This document shows, piece after piece, positions 8,935 through 17,348 of a DNA stretch of 64,000 nucleotides; positions within the stretch are counted from its first letter, which is position 1; each line of letters begins with the position of its first letter. The notes under the pieces were generated by a model that saw nothing but the letters and a program-made list of their open reading frames with translations, was not told the origin of the DNA and made no database searches. The DNA comes from Methylorubrum rhodinum (GTDB lineage: Bacteria > Pseudomonadota > Alphaproteobacteria > Rhizobiales > Beijerinckiaceae), in assembly GCF_014199935.1 (NCBI RefSeq), contig NZ_JACHOP010000005.1, forward strand, positions 186,001-250,000. The letters are read 5' to 3'. A program made the position numbers and the translations under genes.

Positions 8935-10707
8935 TTAGTCCCGATCACCGCGCTTGACGACCCCGGAGGACCGGGCGGCGCTGCCGGAGTCCGATTTCCC
9001 CCGCACGGCGCCATCGCGGCCGGGGGGAGGGCGGCTCTCGGGGATGCGGGGGCAGGGCGTGTCGAGCCCGCCGCGGTGGAGGACGAGGCCGGTGGTGCGG
9101 CCCGCGCCGTCGCCCTCGAAGGTGATCCTTGCGTCGAGGCTCTTCATGAAGAACGCGCGCTCGTCCTCGGCGTAGAGGATGTGGCGCGGCTCGCCCGTCG
9201 CCTGCGCCCAGAGCCGGCCGTTCTCCAGCCCGACCGTCAGGACGAGGCCGGGCGCGAGGCTGTAGCGGCCGACATGCGGGCTCAAGCGGACGGGATCGAG
9301 CGACACCTCCACCGGCGGCCGACGCGGCTCGGCCAGGATGCGGGCGGCCTCCGCCGGATCGATCCGCGGGGCGATCCGGTCGCGCCCGTTCTGGTGCAGC
9401 ACGAGGCCGTTCGGGCGCCCGTCGGGCTCGGTGTCGATCGTGATGCGCGCGTCGATCACGCGGGAGAAGAAGGTGCGGTCGCTCTCCGGCACGAAGGCGT
9501 TGGCCGGCTGCCAAGTTCCCTGCCCCTTGCCCTGAACCATCAGCCGCCCGCCGTCGCGGCGGATGTCGAGGAAGAAGCGGGGGCCGAGCCGGTAGGTGCC
9601 GGCGTAGCGGTCGAGGATGAAGTCCTCCAGCACGATGGGCTCGGGGAGATGCAGCGCGCCGAACCAGAGCGCCGCCAACTCGCGCGACATCTTCTGGGCC
9701 GGGGCGTTCTCGTTGTTGGCCAGCACGATCACCGCCAGCCGCTCCTGCGGGTAGTAGTCGGTCATGGCGAGGAAGCCCGAGACCGCGCCCCCGTGCGACC
9801 ACAGCGTGCGCCCGTGCGCCGTGCCGACATACCAGCCGAAGCCGTAGCCGCGCCCGCCGTCGTCGAACATGTTCTGACGCGAGGCCTCGGAGACCACACG
9901 CCCCGAGAACAGGGCATCGTCCCAGGCGAGCAGGTCGTCGACGGTGGAGTAGAGCCCGCCCGCCGCGTAGGCGACCGAGGAGGCCATCGGCGCCGCGTTG
10001 CGCCACTGGCCCTGGCCGAAGCGGTAGCCCGAGGCACGCCGCGGCAGGATCGCGGTGGCGTCGTCGTAGCCGGTGTCCTTCAGGCCGAGCGGCGAAAAAA
10101 TGTGCTCGGAGAGGTAGCGGGCGTAGGCCTCGCCCGAGGCGAACTCGATGGCGAGCCCGAGCAGCAGGTAGTTGGTGTTGCTGTATTCCACCCGCGCGCC
10201 GGGCTCGAACAGCAGCGCCTCGCCCGTGACGAGTTCGACCAGCGCCTTCGCCGGCCGCTCGATCCGCGAGATCGCCGGCAGGTAATCGGGCAGGGCCGTG
10301 TAGTTGATGATGCCGGACGTATGGTTGAGGAGGTGACGCACCCGCACGTCTCCCCAAGCCTTCGGCGCCTCCGGGTAGAAGCGGCCGACGGGATCGTCCA
10401 ACGACAGCTTGCCCGCCTCCACGAGCTGGAGGATCGCGGCGGCGGTGAACTGCTTCGTCAGCGAGCCGATGCGGAAATGCGTGTCGAGGGTGTTCCTGGC
10501 GTTCCACTCGCGGTTGGCCAGCCCGTAGGCCTGCCGGAACACCGGTTTGCCGTCCTTGGCGACGAGGATCGTCCCGCTCATCAGCCCGGATTCGCGGTAG
10601 GGCTCGATCAGGGCCGCCGCCCGCTTCGCGTAATCGACCGGGGCCGCCCGCGCGGGGCCGAGGAGGATCGCGAAAACGAGCAGGGTGGCGAGGGGGCCGG
10701 CGTGCAA
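8935..10707 (-). CDS. Secreted serine hydrolase of the class C beta-lactamase / penicillin-binding family
   Basis: A 590-residue protein with an N-terminal signal peptide (LATLLVFAILLGPARA, cleaved near residue 21). The beta-lactamase domain has the nucleophile motif SLTK, the second motif YSNTNY and the third motif SHGGAVSG, in correct order. After it come two related beta-rich segments (starting near residues 365 and 470, each with a 'RYAGTYRLGP'/'HVGRYSLAPG' opening), like the C-terminal DUF3471-type domains of such hydrolases. It should act in the periplasm on an amide or ester; true beta-lactamase activity cannot be inferred. Confidence 0.85.
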   Translation of the reverse strand: MHAGPLATLLVFAILLGPARAAPVDYAKRAAALIEPYRESGLMSGTILVAKDGKPVFRQAYGLANREWNARNTLDTHFRIGSLTKQFTAAAILQLVEAGKLSLDDPVGRFYPEAPKAWGDVRVRHLLNHTSGIINYTALPDYLPAISRIERPAKALVELVTGEALLFEPGARVEYSNTNYLLLGLAIEFASGEAYARYLSEHIFSPLGLKDTGYDDATAILPRRASGYRFGQGQWRNAAPMASSVAYAAGGLYSTVDDLLAWDDALFSGRVVSEASRQNMFDDGGRGYGFGWYVGTAHGRTLWSHGGAVSGFLAMTDYYPQERLAVIVLANNENAPAQKMSRELAALWFGALHLPEPIVLEDFILDRYAGTYRLGPRFFLDIRRDGGRLMVQGKGQGTWQPANAFVPESDRTFFSRVIDARITIDTEPDGRPNGLVLHQNGRDRIAPRIDPAEAARILAEPRRPPVEVSLDPVRLSPHVGRYSLAPGLVLTVGLENGRLWAQATGEPRHILYAEDERAFFMKSLDARITFEGDGAGRTTGLVLHRGGLDTPCPRIPESRPPPGRDGAVRGKSDSGSAARSSGVVKRGDRD

Positions 10708-11073
10708 TGGTTCCGGGCTCCGGACGTTCGGGGGGGCGCCAAGAGGGCAACCGCACGGGCTGCCATGAGGGCCGCCACCGATCGGCGATCACGGTTTCGC
10801 TGCGGCCCGCGGAAATGATTCCACGGCTTCACCGGAGCCGCAACCGACCTTCGGGGGCCGATGAGGCGACGCAGTCGCGCGCGCATCGTCCCGAACGGTG
10901 CTGCCGACTGGAGGAAAATCCATTCCCGAACAGGCAACCAGGGCGTCGGGCCGGATACGGTATCCGGCACGGTGCGCTCGGGGCGGACGACCCACGACCC
11001 CTGGGCCGACGAACGGATAGGGCGACCGGGGCCGCCCCGCTGCGGCGGCCAAGTCTCCGGCCGTCTTCCGGCG
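10708..11073. other. Intergenic stretch with no supported gene
   Basis: Several short open frames are present on both strands but none has a ribosome-binding site or family features. It contains the promoter side of the serine hydrolase and the 3' side of the SDR gene; I see no clear repeat or hairpin with a T-run. Confidence 0.4.
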
Positions 11074-11889
11074 TCATGAGACCCGAGGAAGGCGGAACTC
11101 CTTGCGGAAGCTCTTGTCGAAGGCGTCGGCAGGGACGAACCGGCGGAGCAAGCTCACTTGCCGCGCTTTCGGTCCCGCGGTGTAGCGGCGCTTGGGTTTC
11201 GCCGCGGTGGCAGCCGTCACGACGACCTTCGCGACGACCTCGGGTCTGTCTGCGGTCTTCATGACCTCGCCGATGAGCCGATCCATCCCGGTGCGCTCCG
11301 CTGCATAGACGTCGAGGGGTGCGTCGGGCCGCACGAGGTTCTGGTCGAAGCTGGTGCGGGTATAGGCGGGCTCGATGAGCACGATCCGGATGCCCTGGCC
11401 GCGCACCTCGTGGTCGAGCGATTCCGAGTAGCCCTCGACCGCGTGCTTGCTCGCGCCGTAGAGCGCCATGAACGGTGCCGGCACCAGCCCCATGACCGAG
11501 CTGATGTTGACGATGCGGCCGGACTTCTGGGCGCGCATGATCGGCAGGACCGCGCGGGTCGTGCGGATGAGGCCGAACAGGTTGACCTCGAACATGGCTT
11601 TCGCCTGCCCGATCGAGGATTCCTCGGCGGCGCCGCTGATGCCGAAGCCCGCATTGTTGACCAGTAGGTCGATGCGGCCCGTCTCGCCGAAGACGGTCTC
11701 GATCATGGTGGCGACGGAGGCGTCGTCGGTGACGTCGCAGGCGAGCATGGTGATTTCACTCGATGCGACCGGCTTCCGGCTCGTCCCGTAGACGCGGTAG
11801 CCGGCGGCCCGCAGGGCCTTGGCGGTCTCCAGGCCGATCCCGGACGACGCTCCGGTCACGATGGCGGTCTTGGTGGAGGTCTGGCTCAC
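11074..11889 (-). CDS. Short-chain dehydrogenase/reductase
   Basis: A 271-residue classical SDR. The cofactor motif TGASSGIGLETAK lies at the N-terminus, NNAGFGISG follows, the catalytic Ser lies in ISSVMGL and the catalytic YxxxK is YGASKHAVEG. A Pro-rich C-terminal segment follows EPAYTRTSF. GTG at 11889 is preferred because GGGAGAAG precedes it; longer frames upstream lack a site. It would oxidise or reduce an alcohol/ketone with NAD(P)H; the substrate is unknown. A long palindrome just upstream suggests control by a TetR- or MarR-type repressor, but no such gene is adjacent. Confidence 0.85.
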   Translation of the reverse strand: MSQTSTKTAIVTGASSGIGLETAKALRAAGYRVYGTSRKPVASSEITMLACDVTDDASVATMIETVFGETGRIDLLVNNAGFGISGAAEESSIGQAKAMFEVNLFGLIRTTRAVLPIMRAQKSGRIVNISSVMGLVPAPFMALYGASKHAVEGYSESLDHEVRGQGIRIVLIEPAYTRTSFDQNLVRPDAPLDVYAAERTGMDRLIGEVMKTADRPEVVAKVVVTAATAAKPKRRYTAGPKARQVSLLRRFVPADAFDKSFRKEFRLPRVS

Positions 11890-11942
11890 GGTCTTCTCCC
11901 TTGGATGGCTCTCGGTGGCCTCACCGGCGGCCACGTCACGCT

Positions 11943-11966
11943 TATAAATTACGTTTGTAATTTATA
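11943..11966. promoter_or_regulatory. Palindromic operator upstream of the SDR gene
   Basis: A perfect inverted repeat with ten-base arms TATAAATTAC / GTAATTTATA separated by GTTT, in an AT-rich promoter stretch about 55 bases upstream of the SDR start. The size and symmetry suit a TetR- or MarR-family repressor. Confidence 0.7.
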
Positions 11967-12778
11967 TTGGCAAGACATCATCGCTTCCGGCTCCGTGGTC
12001 AGGTGTGATGACGCACCAGTCCCTCGCCGTGGTGCAGGCCGCTGAGAGACACCACGATCACCGGCCCGGACGAATCCGGTCGGGCTGCTGGCGTGGTCGG
12101 GCCGACGCGGGGATTGTCGCCGATCGAGGCGATACTTGTCCCCGGTCATGTATCGGGCGCGCCGCACGGCCAATACGTTGTTCCATTCGAGCGGGATCGC
12201 GTTGACGAGGCCGGTGAGGGTCGTCGCCCATTCCGGTCGTTCGAGCCGTGAGCCGGGCCGTTGCCGCCATGGATCTCCTGCGCCCCGCGTCCGCGCGACC
12301 GGCCGGGCCGTCCCCTCGGCCGGCGCCCGGTCGGCGACGCGCGGGTCCGTCAGCCTCCCGAGCGCCAGCGCCGTCGCGACGAAGCCCTTCGTTGACATGT
12401 GATGTGTCGGGTTGTCTTGGCGGTGCATTGGCATATTATTTGTATTCATTTGCATATATCAGAATATCACAAGCGATGTGTTGATGGCAGTACTCGCCAT
12501 CTGGCGATAAACAAATACTCGTAAAATAAAGACAAGACCGGTGCGATCCGTGATGGCATGAAAGGCCGCTCGCCGAACGCCTGTCACGGATCGACGAAGC
12601 AGTCGGATATCCAAATCGGTATTTTGCGCGGCTTGTCCCCCAAGGCGTCTCGCATCAAACGATTATTGTAGCGACACGGCGCATTACAGAATAATCGGCC
12701 ATCCGATCGACGGCAGTCAGTCCAGACCCGTGCGTCGCGCGCATCAAGTCGAGCGGTATCATCGGGGTGGGGATACGC
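11967..12778. other. Gene-poor stretch with decayed-looking sequence and an inverted repeat
   Basis: About 800 bases without a convincing gene. Open frames here have no family features and no start signals. Base composition swings from GC-rich (12050-12400) to AT-rich (12430-12530). At 12544-12593 arms CGATCCGTGA and TCACGGATCG form a perfect ten-base inverted repeat with a 30-base gap. A lost regulator for the neighbouring operator may have been here; that is inference. Confidence 0.45.
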
Positions 12779-13597
12779 ATGGGCGTCGATCAATATCTGA
12801 GCGGTTCAATGCTCTACGGCGATGATTTGGCGCCGAGGGAGATCGAGCGTTGGTACGCGCAGGAAGAACAAGGCTTCTACAAGCTCGCGACCGAATTCTA
12901 CAAGCTCGAAACATCGGGCTCCTACAGCTACGAGTACGATGCGCTGAACGCCTTCCACGGCTTCGACCGGTTGCAGGGGCGGCGGTTCGGCACCTGCGTC
13001 GCGCTGGGCTGCGCCGCGGGCGACGATGTCGCGCCGCTGGCCCGCCAGGTGGAGCGCTTCGTCGGGATCGAGCCCGCCGAAACATGGTGGACCGACACGA
13101 TCGGCGGGCGGCCGGCGCGGTTCATCAAGCCGCAGCCCTCCGGCGACATCGCCTTGCCCGAGGCCAGCGCCGACCTGTTCGTGAGCCTCGGCGTGCTCCA
13201 CCACATCCCCAACGTGTCGCATGTCCTGGCGGAGGCTCATCGCATCCTCGAACCCGGCGGACTCATCGTCCTGCGCGAACCCATCACCTCGATGGGCGAC
13301 TGGACGCGCGCACGCTACGGCCTCACGCGGAACGAGCGCGGCCTGCCGCTGCCGTGGCTGCGCGGACGCCTCGACCGCATCGGCTTCGAGATCCAGCACG
13401 AGGTGCCGTGCATGACGAACGCATTGGCCAAGATCGCGCAGCGGGTGCTGCCGGGGCATCTCTACGCGCGGCGGGGATACGTCGCCCTCGACGCGGCCGT
13501 GAGCCGGTTCCTGGCGTTCAACATCAGCTATCACCGCACGGCGCTGCTCAGGCGGATCGCGCCCTCGAACATCTTCGTCGTCGCGGCCAAGCGTTGA
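12779..13597 (+). CDS. Class I SAM-dependent methyltransferase domain protein
   Basis: A 272-residue protein. The central part is a class I methyltransferase fold: motif I is degenerate (VALGCAAGDD), the acidic end of strand two is VGIEPAE, and post-motif segments LFVSLGVLHHIPN and EAHRILEPGGLIVLREP are typical of the Methyltransf_11 family. The C-terminus has a helical stretch with several hydrophobic residues. ATG 12779 is chosen; a GTG 12 bases upstream is in frame. The substrate is unknown and neighbouring genes give no pathway clue. Confidence 0.75.
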   Translation: MGVDQYLSGSMLYGDDLAPREIERWYAQEEQGFYKLATEFYKLETSGSYSYEYDALNAFHGFDRLQGRRFGTCVALGCAAGDDVAPLARQVERFVGIEPAETWWTDTIGGRPARFIKPQPSGDIALPEASADLFVSLGVLHHIPNVSHVLAEAHRILEPGGLIVLREPITSMGDWTRARYGLTRNERGLPLPWLRGRLDRIGFEIQHEVPCMTNALAKIAQRVLPGHLYARRGYVALDAAVSRFLAFNISYHRTALLRRIAPSNIFVVAAKR

Positions 13598-13818
13598 CCG
13601 GGTCGCGGCCGCGTCGACGCGGCCGTGGAGCGGCGGGACGCGCGTCCCGCACCCGCCGGCGACGCCGTGCCGCTTTCGCGAATTTTTTCTCGTGCAAGAT
13701 CTCGTGCGAGGCTTCGAAGGCACACGCGCCGCCTTGCCTTTCTCCACAACCTGTCCACATGCTGGAACGAAGCAAGAACATCCGTCCCAGGCAACCCAGC
13801 GAGGAGGACAGGCGCACG

Positions 13819-14046
13819 ATGGCCCGCTACCGCTTCCATGCGACCAACGGTTACGAATGCGTGTTCGACGCCGAGGGCAAGGAAATCCGCCTGCCCGATC
13901 GGTCGCCGGAGCGTCTGGTTCGGCGTGCGGGCGAAGTCGCCCGGGACGTGATGCGCAGGCTCGACGGGCGCGAGGACTGGAGCGCGTGGCACGTGAGCGT
14001 CCACGACCTCACCGGCCGGCGCGTGCTCGTGCGGCCGTTCGTGTGA
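13819..14046 (+). CDS. Small DUF6894-like protein
   Basis: A 75-residue protein beginning MARYRFHATNG, with a central FDAEGKEIRLPD and ending VSVHDLTGRRVLVRPF. This matches the short 'DUF6894' family that is highly amplified in Methylobacterium, of unknown function. A GAGGAGG lies about ten bases upstream. No signal peptide; predicted as a compact beta-alpha-beta unit. It is transcribed independently of the methyltransferase gene. Confidence 0.75.
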   Translation: MARYRFHATNGYECVFDAEGKEIRLPDRSPERLVRRAGEVARDVMRRLDGREDWSAWHVSVHDLTGRRVLVRPFV

Positions 14047-14095
14047 AGGTGGCCGGGAGCGGCGGGGCCGCTCCCGGGTCGGCGTGACGGCAGCC

Positions 14096-14368
14096 TCAGC
14101 GGGCGTCGCGCTCGCGCCCGGTGCGGCGCTCCATCCGTTCCTCGCGCCGCTCCTCGCGACGGGCGTCGGGATCGACGCCGAGCACGCCGCCCACGGTGCC
14201 GGTCGCCGCGCCGACGGCGCCGCCGACCACGCCGCCGATCGGACCGGCCGCGCGGTTGCCGTCCTCCGCGCCGCGCTCGGCGCCGCGGATCGTGCCCTGC
14301 GCCTGGGCGGAGGCGGACAGGGAGACCGCCGAGAGGACGAGGGCGGAGGTGAGCAGAAGCCGCTTCAT
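14096..14368 (-). CDS. Small exported glycine-zipper protein
   Basis: A 90-residue protein with a clear signal peptide (LLLTSALVLSAVSLSASAQA) followed by a glycine-zipper stretch GGVVGGAVGAATGTVGGVLG and an Arg/Glu-rich tail of alternating RREERREER. Glycine zippers mediate membrane association or packing of small outer-membrane proteins. GGAGACCC precedes the start. The function is unknown; it is isolated between plus-strand genes. Confidence 0.75.
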   Translation of the reverse strand: MKRLLLTSALVLSAVSLSASAQAQGTIRGAERGAEDGNRAAGPIGGVVGGAVGAATGTVGGVLGVDPDARREERREERMERRTGRERDAR

Positions 14369-14523
14369 GAAGGGTCTCCGGGGTTGTCGCGCACCGGCGA
14401 CGGCCGGTGCTTCACCGGGGCAACCGCCGAGGCGGCGGATTGTGCCGAACCCTGCCCTCGGCCGACGATGTTTCGACTGAACGGATTCGGGACGACGCCC
14501 GTTGATGCGGCGGAGGTCGCCTC

Positions 14524-14718
14524 ATGAAGAATCCCGCGCTCAGCCTTTGGCTTTCCTCGGCTCACCGCGTCGCCGGCTGGTGGATGGGCCACGGCGCCAA
14601 CGCCCTGCGCCGCCAGCAGCGGACGATGCTAGCCGAGATGACGAAGGCCGCGAGCGGCGGCGCGGCAAGGCCGAAGCGGCGCAAGCCACGGCCCCTGGCC
14701 AAGCGGAAAGCGCCCTGA
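14524..14718 (+). CDS. Small basic hypothetical protein
   Basis: A 64-residue protein. The N-terminal 45 residues are amphipathic (LSLWLSSAHRVAGWWMGHGA, then RRQQRTMLAEMTKAA), and the tail is a Lys/Arg/Pro-rich RPKRRKPRPLAKRKAP. Amphipathic helix plus basic tail recalls polyhydroxyalkanoate-granule or nucleoid-associated small proteins, but that is a guess. GGAGG lies ten bases upstream of the ATG. Confidence 0.6.
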   Translation: MKNPALSLWLSSAHRVAGWWMGHGANALRRQQRTMLAEMTKAASGGAARPKRRKPRPLAKRKAP

Positions 14719-14845
14719 CACCCGGCTGCGGCCCCTGCACCCGGCCCCTGCACCCGGCCATGCCAATCTGCCGCACGGCACAGACCATCTTCCGGCCCCG
14801 TTGACCTTCGAACAGCCTCGGGATGCCGTGCGGAGGGGAGCCGAC

Positions 14846-14944
14846 GTGACACTTGCCTTTGCCATCATGGTCGCCGGGGCGCTCGGTGCCATCGCCCTCA
14901 CGGTGGCCGCGCGCCCGAGCGCCGACCGCTTCATCAAATGGTGA
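14846..14944 (+). CDS. Single-pass membrane miniprotein 1
   Basis: A 32-residue frame with GTG start and a good GGAGGGGAG ribosome-binding site eight bases upstream. It encodes one hydrophobic helix (LAFAIMVAGALGAIALTVAA) and the tail RPSADRFIKW. A second miniprotein of similar layout follows 55 bases later. Function unknown. Confidence 0.5.
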   Translation: MTLAFAIMVAGALGAIALTVAARPSADRFIKW

Positions 14945-14999
14945 TCGGCGCGTCCGAACTTCCTCGGCCCCTCGCGACTTCTCTCTCCGGCAGGATCGG

Positions 15000-15107
15000 A
15001 TGGGAGCGGCGCGCGTGGCGATGGCGGTGATGGTCGCGGGCGTGGTCGGGGCGGCGGCGACGCTGATGTGCCTGCTGCCGGGGTTCGACTCGTTCTTCGA
15101 GTGGTAG
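15000..15107 (+). CDS. Single-pass membrane miniprotein 2
   Basis: A 35-residue frame starting ATG with a short hydrophobic helix (VAMAVMVAGVVGAAATLMCL) and the tail LPGFDSFFEW. It shares with the preceding miniprotein the AxxVAG core and an aromatic-Trp end, which supports both being real and related. The ribosome-binding site is weak (CAGGA). Confidence 0.45.
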   Translation: MGAARVAMAVMVAGVVGAAATLMCLLPGFDSFFEW

Positions 15108-15602
15108 CGCCATTGCGCCCCGTACCGGACTCTCTCTGCGTCGGCCATGCCGCCCGCCTCGATTAGCCCCGTCCGCATCTGCCGGTGGACCCTGTGCGTC
15201 GCGGTTGCGCCGAGTCGAGCGCTCGACTGAGATGGACGGAGAACAATCGACTGTCGTGCTGCGGAAACTGCGGGCCGCGGGGGATTGATCGTATCGACCG
15301 GCGTCAGAATTGAATTTGTGTGCTGCCCCCGGTCGAACAGGTTTCCAGCGACTCCTCCCATGACACAGGCCACGGGGCTCTGCTGTCTCAGGCCACCTCG
15401 ACGACAAGTCGAGGCGATGACTGAGCGCAGCTAGTGCTTCCTCCAACGGGTGGATCCGGGTGCCGTGGTCCGGATCGAGGGGGCTGCGGCTGGGTCGCGC
15501 CGCAAGGTCTCGCGAAGACCCGTTTCCGCTTCGTTGGAAGGAGCTTTGAGACCCGCCACGATCATCCGCCGCGGGCCCGCGCGTCGTCGGCTCGGGCGCC
15601 TC
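15108..15602. other. Intergenic stretch with no supported gene
   Basis: About 495 bases. Short frames on both strands lack start signals and recognisable domains. I see no long inverted repeat or T-tailed hairpin. Confidence 0.4.
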
Positions 15603-16322
15603 TCAGCCGCCGAACCGCTCGGTGCGGATGGTGACCGGCCGCACGCCCGCATCGACCAGGAGGTCGGCGACCGCGCCGACGAAGGCGTTGGAGCCGCAGA
15701 CGAAGCTGTGGCGGGGCATGCCCAGGCACTCGATGGCGGTGTCGATCATCACCCGGTCGATCCGCCGGCCCGCGGTCGGGCCCTCGCGGGTGAGGAGCAG
15801 CGTCAGATCGAAGCCGGTCTCGTCGCGCGAGCGCGCGGAGAGTTCGCCGCGCGCGATGGCCTCGGCGGCATTGCGCACCGAGTAGAGCAGCAGCATCGGC
15901 ACGTCGGGAGCGGTGAGCGCCCGCTCGCGTACCATGGCGAGCAGCGGCACCACGCCCGAGCCGCCGCCGACGAGCAGCACCGGGCCGCCGTCGCCCGCCT
16001 CCCAGGCGAAGGCGCCGACGGGCCCGCGCATCTCGATCGTATCGCCGACCTCGGCGACCGTGTCGAAGAAGCCCGAGACCTCGCCGTCGGTGAGCCGCTC
16101 GATCATCAATTCGAGCCCGAGCGGATCGCCGGGGGCGGAGGCGATGGAGTAGCTGCGCTGCGCCTGATAGCCGTCGGGCGCGGTCAGCCGCACGTCGACA
16201 TGCTGGCCGGCGCGGTGCGGCCGCGCGAAGGCGTCGAAGCGGAAGCTCTTCACCCGCGTCGTCGCGGGCGTGATCGCCCGGATCTTCGCCTCGCGCCAGC
16301 GGATGGGGTCGGCCTCGGCCAC
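15603..16322 (-). CDS. Ferredoxin-NADP reductase-type FAD/NAD(P) oxidoreductase
   Basis: A 239-residue protein with the two-domain ferredoxin reductase fold. The FAD motif is RSYSIAS, preceded by RAGQHVDVRL; the NAD(P) domain has the glycine loop LVGGGSGVVPLLAM and ends with FVCGSNAFV. There is no 2Fe-2S or flavodoxin domain. It starts seven bases after the end of the upstream molybdopterin oxidoreductase gene, so the two form an operon, and it probably supplies electrons to that enzyme. Confidence 0.82.
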   Translation of the reverse strand: MAEADPIRWREAKIRAITPATTRVKSFRFDAFARPHRAGQHVDVRLTAPDGYQAQRSYSIASAPGDPLGLELMIERLTDGEVSGFFDTVAEVGDTIEMRGPVGAFAWEAGDGGPVLLVGGGSGVVPLLAMVRERALTAPDVPMLLLYSVRNAAEAIARGELSARSRDETGFDLTLLLTREGPTAGRRIDRVMIDTAIECLGMPRHSFVCGSNAFVGAVADLLVDAGVRPVTIRTERFGG

Positions 16323-16329
16323 GGGGCTC

Positions 16330-16935
16330 TCAATCGCCGGTGAAGCGCTGCTCGCGCCAGGGATCGCCGTACATGTGGTATCCGCGCAGCTCCCAGAAGC
16401 CGGCCTCGTCGCGCTCGGTGAAGCGCAGACCCTTCACCCACTTGGCGCTCTTCCAGAAGTAGAGATGCGGCACGAGGAGCCGCGCCGGCCCGCCGTGGTC
16501 GGGTTCGATCGGCCGTCCGTCGTAGAGCGTCGCGACCATCGCCTTGCCGCCCAGAAGATCGGGCACCGGGATGTTGGTGGTGTAGTCGTCGTGGCCCTCC
16601 GCCAGGACGAAGCCGGTCGGCGCCTCGAGGCCGGCGGCGGCGAGCAGGTCGTCCAGGGTGACGCCCTCCCAGGCGGTGTCGAACTTCGACCACTTGGTGA
16701 CGCAGTGGATGTCGCCGCCCCAGCGGGTGCGGGGCAGCGCCTGAAACTCCTCCCAGGTCCAACTCGCGAGCGGCTTCGAGCCGTGGCGCAGGGTGAACCG
16801 CCAGCCCTCGGTCGAGACCCGCGGCGTCGGCCCCATCTGCAGAACGGGGAAGTCGTCGGTGAGGTACTGGCCCGGGGGCAGCCGCTCGCGAATCTCCGCC
16901 GCCGGGGGGCGCCCCGTGAAACCGCGCGTCGCCAT
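16330..16935 (-). CDS. Sulfite oxidase-family molybdopterin oxidoreductase (YedY/MsrP-like domain)
   Basis: A 201-residue protein with the oxidoreductase molybdopterin-binding domain. The molybdenum-ligating Cys lies in DIHCVTKWSKFD, preceded by LPRTRWGGD, and the family segments GHDDYTTNIP, HGGPARLLVPHLYFWKSAKWVKGL and the C-terminal GYHMYGDPWREQR are intact. No Tat signal or dimerisation domain is present, so it is a short cytoplasmic form. GGAGGACGGC precedes the ATG. The pairing with a flavin reductase suggests NAD(P)H-driven reduction of an S- or N-oxide; the substrate is unknown. Confidence 0.85.
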   Translation of the reverse strand: MATRGFTGRPPAAEIRERLPPGQYLTDDFPVLQMGPTPRVSTEGWRFTLRHGSKPLASWTWEEFQALPRTRWGGDIHCVTKWSKFDTAWEGVTLDDLLAAAGLEAPTGFVLAEGHDDYTTNIPVPDLLGGKAMVATLYDGRPIEPDHGGPARLLVPHLYFWKSAKWVKGLRFTERDEAGFWELRGYHMYGDPWREQRFTGD

Positions 16936-17079
16936 GCCGTCCTCCGCTTGCGCCCGGCGACCCCTCAACGCCGTCGGCGGGCCTCCCGATCCATGCGTTG
17001 GTCTGGCACGGGCGCAATGAGGCTGCAACGCTGCCGGTCGTCGTTCGAAACTCCGACCGTGGCCATCGATTTCTCCGCC

Positions 17080-17213
17080 GTCATTCCGGAGCGGCGAACC
17101 CGGAATCCACGACGGGCCGCGACGATTCGGCTTCGGCCTAACAACGCGCATCACCGGTGGATTCCGGGCTCTCGCCTCCGGCGCGCCCCGGAATCAAGGG
17201 GGAGGATGACGGG
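17080..17213. repeat. Palindromic repeat, family D, copy 1
   Basis: GTCATTCCGG at the left and GCGCCCCGGAATCA at the right enclose inner complementary CGGAATCCAC / GTGGATTCCG. Related copies lie at 33975-34108, 46188-46338 and, as a minimal form, 37804-37844. The rest of the 16936-17348 gap holds no supported gene. Confidence 0.75.
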
Positions 17214-17348
17214 AGGGTCCCCGGCTCGCAATGCTCTGAAATCGGAGCCTCGGCCCCCCCGTTCATCCGGGTTGGCGGCGCCGTGGACGAAGCGTAGAAC
17301 GAGCAGCAGCATCGTCCCTCACCCAAAAAGTCCATAGAGCCCCGCCCA

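Noticed and set aside
11949..12455. 168-codon minus-strand frame behind the SDR operator
   Set aside because: Rich in Arg and Pro with no domain; it overlaps the operator palindrome. It could be a decayed gene, but I cannot identify one.
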